In this document: positions 1 through 5,932 of the stretch, piece by piece | How the letters are laid out: every line of letters starts with the position of its first letter | How positions within the stretch are numbered: the stretch's first letter is position 1 | Assembly (NCBI GenBank): GCA_027066965.1 | Contig: JAMOMT010000128.1 | Location: 1-8,910 of the forward strand | Origin: Archaeoglobaceae archaeon | GTDB taxonomy: Archaea > Halobacteriota > Archaeoglobi > Archaeoglobales > Archaeoglobaceae | DNA length: 8,910 bases | Reading direction: 5' to 3' | Program-made: the position numbers and the translations under genes | The notes under the pieces: generated by a model | Databases searched by the model: none | The model's input: only the letters and a program-made list of their open reading frames with translations | What the model was told of the DNA's origin: nothing

Positions 1-453
1 GTGCCTGTCTATTATGGCGACATCTCTTCTCCCAACGTTCCTCAAAAAGTGACTCGCTTCCTTGTATCCGAGACCCTTTATCCCCCTTACGAGGATCTCT
101 CTCGCTCTGAAAGAGGGAGTTTTCATTACCCTCTCAACCAGTTCGTAGTTCTCGAGGGCTCTCCCAGCGTATTCGGCTTTTCTCGGCGAGAACCTGACTC
201 CAGCATTCCTCATCAGCACCTCGAAGTCTTCTCTGCTCAGTTCGAAGGGATTCACACCTTCGAGAGATTTCTGAAACAGAATTCCCGCTTTTGCTGACGA
301 ATTGGCAGTCGAGAGGCAGAAAAGCAGTTCAGTTACAAGGGTCGCCCTGAGGGTTACGTCGAGGAAGGGCCTGAAGTCGAACGTCGTTCTTCCCGTTCTG
401 CCGAGAGTTTCGAATTCTTGCAGTCTGCGTGAGATAACTTGCCCAACGTCCAT
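1..453 (-). CDS. ogg: N-glycosylase/DNA lyase, Ogg2-type 8-oxoguanine DNA glycosylase (3' end cut by window edge)
   Basis: This base-excision repair enzyme removes 8-oxoguanine from DNA and cleaves the strand by beta-elimination. The 151 visible residues begin at ATG 453. Residues 42-60 (ELLFCLSTANSSAKAGILF) match the conserved N-terminal helix pair of the archaeal Ogg2 family. A helix-hairpin-helix lies at about 122-141 (RGIKGLGYKEASHFLRNVG), with the candidate Schiff-base lysine K131, followed by DVAIIDRH with the candidate catalytic aspartate D149. The 18-residue Lys-Asp spacing matches the pair I recall for the Methanocaldococcus enzyme (K129/D147). Family members are about 205-210 residues, so roughly 55 C-terminal residues lie beyond base 1. 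A weak GGGTG lies just before the start, and no convincing TATA box was found for this direction. The gene is divergent from the broken small gene at 493. The identification is strong; the exact start is likely but not proven. Confidence 0.9.
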   Translation of the reverse strand, partial: MDVGQVISRRLQEFETLGRTGRTTFDFRPFLDVTLRATLVTELLFCLSTANSSAKAGILFQKSLEGVNPFELSREDFEVLMRNAGVRFSPRKAEYAGRALENYELVERVMKTPSFRAREILVRGIKGLGYKEASHFLRNVGRRDVAIIDRH

Positions 454-462
454 TTTGCACCC

Positions 463-471
463 ATTTAAATA
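463..471 (+). promoter_or_regulatory. Candidate TATA box for the small plus-strand gene
   Basis: ATTTAAATA is centred about 26 bases before TTG 493, the spacing expected between an archaeal TATA box and a leaderless transcript start. The box is nearly palindromic, but read leftward it would sit only about 10 bases before the glycosylase start, which is too close to serve that gene. No clear BRE was seen. Confidence 0.45.
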
Positions 472-492
472 GAGAACAGGAAAACTTTACGG

Positions 493-814
493 TTGCTAAC
501 AAAAACTAAGAAAGTAGTTTACGAACTCGTAAAAAGCTACGGAGCTGTAACGATCGACGACGTAATAGAAAACCTCGGAAAAGAGTTCGATGCACTAAAG
601 TACAGAACGCACGCGAGCGATGCGTTGAACAGCCTGGTTAGAAAGGGCTGATAGGAAAGATCGCCTACGGAAAAAGGTTCTGTTCTTAACGCCAAAGGAG
701 GCCGTAATACAGGCTATGAAAGATCCGGACATACTGCCGACAAGGTTGCCGACGAGGTGCAACCTGCAGAGGATTGCAGAGCACACGAACCTGCCAATAG
801 CAGTGAATATATAA
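493..814 (+). pseudogene. Small winged-helix-like protein, interrupted by two frame changes
   Basis: Three reading frames join into one sensible protein of about 106 residues. Frame 1 runs from TTG 493 (LLTKTKKVVYELVKSYG...) to a TGA at 649-651. Frame 3 continues from about 645 (GLIGKIAYGKR) to a TAA at 687. Frame 2 continues from about 677 (VLFLTPKEAVIQAMKDPD...) to the TAA at 812-814. Each join needs one base more than is present and sits at a run: AAAGGG (642-647) and AAAAAGG (671-677). The composite has three helix-like segments followed by a beta-wing pattern (GKIAYGKRVLFLTP), suggesting a winged-helix DNA-binding domain, then a conserved-looking tail (LPTRLPTRCNLQRIAEHTN). I do not recognise the family. 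It may be a decaying gene, a gene with two base-call deletions, or a gene decoded by frameshifting; the second shift makes the last option less likely. No in-frame ATG was found, so TTG is the proposed start. Confidence 0.6.
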
Positions 815-847
815 TATTTATATCAAAAAATTTAAATAAAATTTAAC
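815..847 (-). terminator. AT-rich spacer with T-tract, likely pheT terminator
   Basis: The 33-base gap between the end of the broken small gene and the convergent pheT stop is almost entirely A/T. Read on the minus strand, it carries a TTTTTT run (830-825) preceded by several shorter T runs just after the pheT stop. Archaeal RNA polymerase terminates at such U-tracts without needing a hairpin. The opposite strand is also T-containing, but no T run of similar length was seen for the plus-strand gene. Confidence 0.5.
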
Positions 848-2494
848 TTAAATAACCCCACCAACGTCAAACAGCTCGCTCAGATCGAGCTCGAAGCCGA
901 CCACTGGAGTAGGGATGCCAAAGTTCTCTAACACCTCAGGATGAATCTCTCCGAATACCCCTACCTTTTTACCCTCCACAACCACGTCAGCCCTTCTGCC
1001 CTCTATAAACGCACCATCGTCACTCTCTTTGACCTCCCACTCAACGTCGAACTCTCGCATAATAGCCTGAACGAGACTCCTGATCTCAGCGAAGTTCGCT
1101 CTCGAGTGAGTTGAGCAGGCTGCGAGCCTCAATATGTTCTTCATACTCACAACGACATCTCCAACCTCGAATATCCTCTGGGGTAGTGGGTGGTGTGTGT
1201 TAACTGAAAGCACTTCGAGCAGCTTAGGCAGAATGTCTGTCCTCACTATAGTGTGCTCCTCGGTAAGGGGGTGCATCACTGGCACGTAGCCCTCCCAGGG
1301 TTCCGGCCTCTCCCTCCTCATTGCATCGTACTGTATTCTCTCGCTCGTGAGCGTGAAAGTTATGACCTCCAGGTAACCCAGCCCAATCATAACCTCTTTC
1401 ACGATCTCCCTTACTTCGTTCCAGCTGTGAGCCCTGCCTATCGTGGCTGTTCTCGGATAGTCCGGCTTTATCCTGTCGTAGCCGTAGCCTATCGCTATGT
1501 CCTCTATTACATCCCATGGATGCATTATGTCAGCCCTATAAGGCGGAATCAGGACTTCGAAGTATCCTTCTCTCGCATTCACGCCAAATCTCATCTTTTC
1601 AAGGGAAGAGATTATCTCCCCCTCGCTCAGGGAGAAGCCCATAAGGGCATCTATCTCTTCCCTGTCAACACTCATCCTCGTAGGAGAGAGATCCGGCGTC
1701 TGCTCGACGTGGTCTGGATAGATAACCTCAACTCCCTCCACAACTCCACCTCTGTCAGCCAGCATTGTTGCAAGGATGTTTAGTGCTCTATCGACGTTTT
1801 TGTCGAAGCCAGTGACATCTATGAAGACATCGGAGGTCTTTTCCGTCAGCCTCGTCCTGTTAGCGTTTATTATCGGAGGAAAGGAGACGACCTCACCATT
1901 AGCGTCGAGAATTATCGGATACCTCTCGGCTTTTTCGAGTATGAAGGAATATTCCTTGCCCTTAGGATGTTTTTCGAATATCTCAGCTATGCTCATCTCC
2001 TCGTCGAAGTCGAGAGGAACAAAGGAGAAGCTTGAATCCACAGTCGTGTAGCGGAGGGGAAACTCGAGAACGCTCAGGTCGTGAACTCCTATGGCCATCT
2101 TTCTCCTGTTCCTGCCTATGGTCCAATGCAGATCCTCCTGAACTTCCATCAGCGACCTTATTACCTCGTCAGTTATCTCTAACCCTCTAACAACACATCC
2201 GCATATCCTCGGTCTAACTTCTGACACGCTCTCGTCCACAATTATCTTCCAGTCCGCCTGCTTAACCTCGTACTCCTTGTATCCAGTCTCTATGCCAAGA
2301 AATCCCCTTAAAGCTCTCGCAACACCTTCGACGCTGTATAGATCAGGCCTGTTGGGGAAAAACTCAACATCAATATGATCTTCTTCGACTCTCTCTATGT
2401 CGCATCCGAGCATGGGAAGCTTTGAGAGTATCATATCCCTGTCAACTCCTACGAGTTTCTCGAGTTCGTCCCAGTAAAGTGTGACAACTGGCAA
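848..2494 (-). CDS. pheT: Phenylalanyl-tRNA synthetase beta subunit, archaeal type
   Basis: This is the beta chain of the cytoplasmic (alpha-beta)2 enzyme that charges tRNA-Phe; it carries the editing domain for mischarged Tyr-tRNA-Phe. The product is 548 residues, the usual archaeal/eukaryotic length, and lacks the EMAP-like N-terminal tRNA-binding domain of bacterial PheT. It starts MPVVTLYWDELEKLVG. The B1 motif FFPNRPDLYSVEGVARAL lies at about 45-62, the B3/B4 editing region at about 85-240, the B5 region at about 271-340 (with PPYRADIMHPWDVIEDIAIGYGYD) and the catalytic-like domain at about 347-548. I chose TTG 2494 because AGGAGGTGA lies 5 bases upstream and because archaeal homologues begin at this point. 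An ATG at 2533 is in frame, but its 13 extra residues (MVEEDSSYQEVIL) only read through the end of pheS. pheT is the second gene of the pheST operon, and coupled translation is inferred. Confidence 0.96.
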   Translation of the reverse strand: MPVVTLYWDELEKLVGVDRDMILSKLPMLGCDIERVEEDHIDVEFFPNRPDLYSVEGVARALRGFLGIETGYKEYEVKQADWKIIVDESVSEVRPRICGCVVRGLEITDEVIRSLMEVQEDLHWTIGRNRRKMAIGVHDLSVLEFPLRYTTVDSSFSFVPLDFDEEMSIAEIFEKHPKGKEYSFILEKAERYPIILDANGEVVSFPPIINANRTRLTEKTSDVFIDVTGFDKNVDRALNILATMLADRGGVVEGVEVIYPDHVEQTPDLSPTRMSVDREEIDALMGFSLSEGEIISSLEKMRFGVNAREGYFEVLIPPYRADIMHPWDVIEDIAIGYGYDRIKPDYPRTATIGRAHSWNEVREIVKEVMIGLGYLEVITFTLTSERIQYDAMRRERPEPWEGYVPVMHPLTEEHTIVRTDILPKLLEVLSVNTHHPLPQRIFEVGDVVVSMKNILRLAACSTHSRANFAEIRSLVQAIMREFDVEWEVKESDDGAFIEGRRADVVVEGKKVGVFGEIHPEVLENFGIPTPVVGFELDLSELFDVGGVI

Positions 2495-2498
2495 GAGA

Positions 2499-2508
2499 AT
2501 CACCTCCT
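2499..2508 (-). promoter_or_regulatory. Strong Shine-Dalgarno for pheT, overlapping the pheS stop
   Basis: On the minus strand AGGAGGTGAT is a full-length match to the anti-Shine-Dalgarno end of 16S rRNA and ends 4-5 bases before TTG 2494. The same bases encode the last two arginines (AGG AGG) and the TGA stop of pheS, so ribosomes ending pheS sit on the pheT ribosome-binding site. This decides the TTG start for pheT. Confidence 0.85.
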
Positions 2509-3936
2509 GATAGCTGGAATCTTCCTCAACCACCCGATGTCAGGCAGGTAAAGCCTCCTCAGATCCTTCATGCCGAGCCTGAGCATTGCGAGCCTTCCAA
2601 TTCCGAGACCCCACGCCAGAACTCTGCCTTTTATTCCAAGAGGTTCGGTAACCTCCTTTCTGAATACTCCTGCACCTCCGAGTTCGACCCAGCCCAATCC
2701 CTCGACGTAAACTTCCGGTTCTACACTCGGCTCTGTGTAGGGGAAGTAACCCGGCCTGAACCTCACGTCTTCGAAGCCCATCTTGGCAAAGAACTCCTTT
2801 AGCAAACCAAGTAGGTGTCTGAATCCAACATTTCTATCAAGAACGACTCCTTCAAGCTGGTCGAACTCTGGAAGGTGAGTTGCATCTATGGTCTCTCTCC
2901 TGTAAACCCTGTCTATGCAGAAAGCCTTCACCGGAGGCTCAGGATTTTGAGCGAGGTAGTGTATCGTTATCGCCGTTGTATGCGTTCTGAGAACGAGCTG
3001 CCTCGCCCTGTTTACGTCCCACTTTCCTCCCCATCCCGTAGAGCCCGTGATCCATCCGTTCTCGTGCGTTTCCTTGACTCTCTCCACGTAACCCTTCTCA
3101 AACTCTTCTTTCAGATCGACGTACCTATCAAGGTAAAACGTGTCCTGCATATCTCTCGCAGGGTGGTCCTGGGGCTGGAAGAGGGCGTCGAAGTTCCAAA
3201 AAGACGGCTGGACGTAGTTCCCCTTTATCTCCGTGAAACCCATCTCGAGAAATATCTTCCTGCACTCCCTGATTATCCTCTCGTACGGATGTACCTTCGC
3301 TGCGAACACATCCTTCGATGGGATAGTGATGTCGTACTTCAGGAACTCCCTGCCTTTCCACTCTCCTGACTTTATTATTTCTGGAGTTAAATCGGCCACG
3401 TATGCTTTAAGCTCCGCCTTCGGCACCTCCTTTATTACCACATATATGTCCTTGTTCTCGTCAAAATCGACGAGCTTCCTCTTCATCAGCTGTCTGATCT
3501 TATCCTCCTCAAGCTCTTTTCCTTCTTCAACTGCCTTGAGCCACTCTTTCTCCTCGAAAACTGGTTTTTTAACGAGCCTTAGCCTTCCCCCATCGATGTT
3601 TACTGCTCCCTTCTTTCTCAGCCATCCGAGCCCTATTCCGAACTCAGCCTTTCCCATCAGCTCTTTCAGCGCGTCTATATTCTCAACGCCCTCCTCAAGC
3701 AGTTTTGTCAACCTTTCCTCCGGCAGCCCCTCTTTTAGGTACCTTCTTCCCTCCTCGGTTAGAAAGTACCTCCTTCTGAGCTCAGTAACGACTTCAGCGT
3801 AACCTTTCTCCTGCAGCAGGTGAGCGGCTTTGAGAACAGCATCCCTTTTCATCCCGGCTTTTTTCGCTGCCTCATCAACGCTATACTTTCCCCTTTCAAG
3901 AGCCTTAATCAGCGTGATTTCTACCGGCGATAACAT
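2500..3936 (-). CDS. pheS: Phenylalanyl-tRNA synthetase alpha subunit, archaeal type
   Basis: This is the catalytic alpha chain of PheRS, a class II synthetase that activates phenylalanine with ATP and charges tRNA-Phe. It has 478 residues, typical for archaea. Residues 1 to about 90 form a winged-helix-like N-terminal domain (MLSPVEITLIKALERGKYSV...), as in archaeal/eukaryotic alpha chains. The class II core shows a motif 1 region at about 216-234 (HPYERIIRECRKIFLEMGF), QPQDHPARDMQDTFYL at 254-269, motif 2 at 339-363 (CIDRVYRRETIDATHLPEFD) and motif 3 at 443-455 (GLGIGRLAMLRLG). All expected motifs are intact. ATG 3936 gives the expected N-terminus, with AAGG close upstream and an AT-rich box about 29 bases before it. 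The gene is directly followed by pheT and lies 70 bases downstream of the pilus platform gene, so it may have its own promoter or receive readthrough. Confidence 0.97.
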   Translation of the reverse strand: MLSPVEITLIKALERGKYSVDEAAKKAGMKRDAVLKAAHLLQEKGYAEVVTELRRRYFLTEEGRRYLKEGLPEERLTKLLEEGVENIDALKELMGKAEFGIGLGWLRKKGAVNIDGGRLRLVKKPVFEEKEWLKAVEEGKELEEDKIRQLMKRKLVDFDENKDIYVVIKEVPKAELKAYVADLTPEIIKSGEWKGREFLKYDITIPSKDVFAAKVHPYERIIRECRKIFLEMGFTEIKGNYVQPSFWNFDALFQPQDHPARDMQDTFYLDRYVDLKEEFEKGYVERVKETHENGWITGSTGWGGKWDVNRARQLVLRTHTTAITIHYLAQNPEPPVKAFCIDRVYRRETIDATHLPEFDQLEGVVLDRNVGFRHLLGLLKEFFAKMGFEDVRFRPGYFPYTEPSVEPEVYVEGLGWVELGGAGVFRKEVTEPLGIKGRVLAWGLGIGRLAMLRLGMKDLRRLYLPDIGWLRKIPAIRR

Positions 3937-3958
3937 CGTCCTTAGGCGGGAGAGGTTG

Positions 3959-3970
3959 TTAAAATTATTT
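3959..3970 (-). promoter_or_regulatory. Candidate TATA box for pheST
   Basis: On the minus strand AAATAATTTTAA is centred about 29 bases before ATG 3936. This would give a leaderless or very short-leader mRNA. A second AT-rich stretch (ATAAAATG, about 3983-3990) lies further upstream in the same 70-base gap. The placement rests only on composition and spacing. Confidence 0.4.
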
Positions 3971-4006
3971 GCTATCTGCCAGCATTTTATCCAAGCGCTC
4001 AGAACA

Positions 4007-5932
4007 TCAGTGCAGAAGGTAGGTGAAAACGAAGTAAGTTGCCATGAGGAAGAAGTAAGAGTGCTTCAGCCCGCTCAGCACCTTTCCGTTACCAATTACT
4101 CCGGCGATTATTCCGGAAATCAGGCTTACGAGAATTGCAACTCTGTAAAAAACGTCTTTCAGCAGGGGGACATTTACGAAAGCGACATGCTGGTTTGAGG
4201 ATAGGTTGAGAGCTGAGAACATGTTGTGTATCAGCACGTAAACGACCACTAGAAAAACTAAAATAGACATATAAATAATTATAACGTAGAGAAACATTCC
4301 ACTCCTTATCCTCTCCCTCAACATTACTTCAGCTTCTGCAAAGTGAGAAACGGTGTGAAACGCGTCCTTGAACGTCGGAGAGACTTCCAGCACCTTGACA
4401 GATACGGGAATAACTTTCGCCATTATCTCGCTCCTTACTCTCTCCTCCATGAGCCTGAAAGCTCTCGCCACCGGCTCTCCCCACTCCATTCTACTCCTCA
4501 CAATCCTGAGCTCCCTCGTTAGCTCTCCGAAGTCGAGGTTACTGAGTATCTTGAGGCTTTCTATTATCGTGAGTCCAGCTTCGTTAAGGAGAGCGAGCTC
4601 CCTAAATATCTCCGGAATCCTTGACTCCATCTTTCTCGTCTTCCTCTCCCTGACTTCGAAAAACGCGATCAGAGGAAGCGCAAAAGAGGATGCTGCCACG
4701 GGAAAGAGAAGTTTTGGAGAGAGCTCGTAAGCGAGGTAGCTCGAAATTGCCGAAAAAATCAGGACGTACGCGAAAATAACCCTCAAGTCGATCACGTAAA
4801 TCTCGCTCCTGAAAGGAGAGAGCATAACCTTGGCAGCTTTCCTCAGAGCCCTCCTGAACTTCCTGATCCTAAAAGCAGTCTCGACGTCTCCAACCCTAAC
4901 CTGTATTCTTTCCTCCCCTAAGCGCACCTTCACGAGCTTTGCCGGAGCTACTGGGAGAGAGGACTTTATCAGGTAAACGAAAAAGACGCCTGAAACTGGT
5001 AAAGCCACGTAGAGGGCATAGAGATACGCTCTCAGAAAGTTCTCTCCTGTAACTTTCATAACGACGAGTATGATCAGCAAAAAGAGCGGAAACAGTATGA
5101 AAACAGAGAGGTAAGTCTCGGTAAGCAAACTCAGGAACTCGAGGTATCCTGAGTAGCTTACCTCCTCCTTCTGTAGAAGGTCTCTCGACTTGCTCGCGAA
5201 ATAGGAACTCAAGTTTCCTCCACCCTTCAGGATGAACATCAAGTCGTCGAGGAAGCTCGAGAGTTCCTCGCTCGGAGTGGTTTCCCTGACGTAGTTCATA
5301 GCTGTTATTAGATCGTCGTCGAAGAGCTCAACTAGGTTGACCATCGTCTCGAACTCCCTGCTGAGCTCTCCGAACATGAACTTCGCTTCAGCAACTGCCT
5401 TCACCATGTCGTATGCAGATATGCCCCCACTTGCCATCCCGTACATCATGTTGACAGCGTGAGGCAAATAGACGTCTATCTCACCTCTCCTTCGAGAGCA
5501 GACTATCTCGGGATACGCAAGTATAAGCATCCTGACTATTCCCGCGATCAGGAGTGTAGCGACGAGACAGGAGAGAGTGATTACGAACAGACCTACCTTT
5601 AGGTTCCCGTACGAGTAAAGCCTGACTGCAAGGCTTTCGAGGAAGTACGAGTCCATTCTCACCCCGAGCCGGCTTATCAGGTCGAGCAGCCTCAACCCAA
5701 CTTCCTCTGCCAGAATAAGGATGGTTTCTCTGTGAAGGTAGCCTAAGACGATCTCGGCTGCAGAGATTGTGAGGAAAGTGAGAGAGGAGTAGAAGAGGGA
5801 GATGGCAAGAAGTCTCTGTGTAGTCATCGAAAGTCTTGCTCCTTCTATCTGTCTTTCCAGCCCCCTGTATTTCTGAGCTCTACGGGAGTAGAACCTGACG
5901 AGTGCTTGGGGGACGGGGAGCTTTTCTATCAA
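4007..5932 (-). CDS. Type IV pilus/type II secretion membrane platform protein, FlaJ/TadC-like, double T2SSF domain
   Basis: This integral membrane platform lies beneath the motor ATPase and helps insert or extract pilin subunits. The product has 641 residues with about nine hydrophobic segments (near 40-65, 112-138, 271-293, 303-323, 378-400, 405-425, 547-570, 596-616, 624-640). Two T2SSF-like cytoplasmic helical domains are visible at about 150-270 (LPHAVNMMYGMASGGISAYD) and 438-545 (IPEIFRELALLNEAGLTIIE), the archaeal tandem layout. The loop at about 324-375 is strongly basic (e.g. FRIRKFRRALRKAAKVM). The proposed start is TTG 5932, with a purine-rich GGAGGAGGGG 8 bases upstream; it overlaps the ATPase stop by 4 bases (TTGA). 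The direct coupling to the ATPase shows that they work as a pair. It could serve a pilus, an adhesion filament or a secretion device; the sequence does not distinguish these, although the divergent pilin-like gene favours surface filaments. Confidence 0.88.
   Translation of the reverse strand: MIEKLPVPQALVRFYSRRAQKYRGLERQIEGARLSMTTQRLLAISLFYSSLTFLTISAAEIVLGYLHRETILILAEEVGLRLLDLISRLGVRMDSYFLESLAVRLYSYGNLKVGLFVITLSCLVATLLIAGIVRMLILAYPEIVCSRRRGEIDVYLPHAVNMMYGMASGGISAYDMVKAVAEAKFMFGELSREFETMVNLVELFDDDLITAMNYVRETTPSEELSSFLDDLMFILKGGGNLSSYFASKSRDLLQKEEVSYSGYLEFLSLLTETYLSVFILFPLFLLIILVVMKVTGENFLRAYLYALYVALPVSGVFFVYLIKSSLPVAPAKLVKVRLGEERIQVRVGDVETAFRIRKFRRALRKAAKVMLSPFRSEIYVIDLRVIFAYVLIFSAISSYLAYELSPKLLFPVAASSFALPLIAFFEVRERKTRKMESRIPEIFRELALLNEAGLTIIESLKILSNLDFGELTRELRIVRSRMEWGEPVARAFRLMEERVRSEIMAKVIPVSVKVLEVSPTFKDAFHTVSHFAEAEVMLRERIRSGMFLYVIIIYMSILVFLVVVYVLIHNMFSALNLSSNQHVAFVNVPLLKDVFYRVAILVSLISGIIAGVIGNGKVLSGLKHSYFFLMATYFVFTYLLH

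Noticed and set aside
1..297. Plus-strand open frame of 98 codons starting GTG at the window edge
   Set aside because: It is antisense to the glycosylase frame, which shows a conserved helix-hairpin-helix and catalytic Lys/Asp. The plus-strand product resembles nothing.
595..786. Minus-strand open frame of 63 codons
   Set aside because: It is antisense to the interrupted winged-helix-like gene. Its protein is low in recognisable structure, while the composite plus-strand reading is coherent.
1253..2051. Plus-strand open frames (1253-1783, 1776-2051) and a minus-strand alternative frame (1224-1517)
   Set aside because: All lie inside pheT, whose conserved domains are continuous through the region.
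2815..3802. Long plus-strand frames inside pheS (2815-3369, 3233-3802), the second very Ser-rich, and a minus-strand frame at 3128-3361
   Set aside because: The Ser/Pro/Phe-rich composition is the expected antisense image of Lys/Glu/Arg-rich coding DNA. pheS has all class II motifs intact.
3991..4000. Short palindrome AGCGCT as a possible operator before pheS
   Set aside because: Six bases are too short to be distinguished from chance, and no second copy or flanking symmetry was seen.
3830..4198. Plus-strand frame spanning the pheS start and the end of the platform gene
   Set aside because: It crosses the intergenic promoter region and is antisense to two well-supported genes; no ribosome-binding site or recognisable domain was seen.
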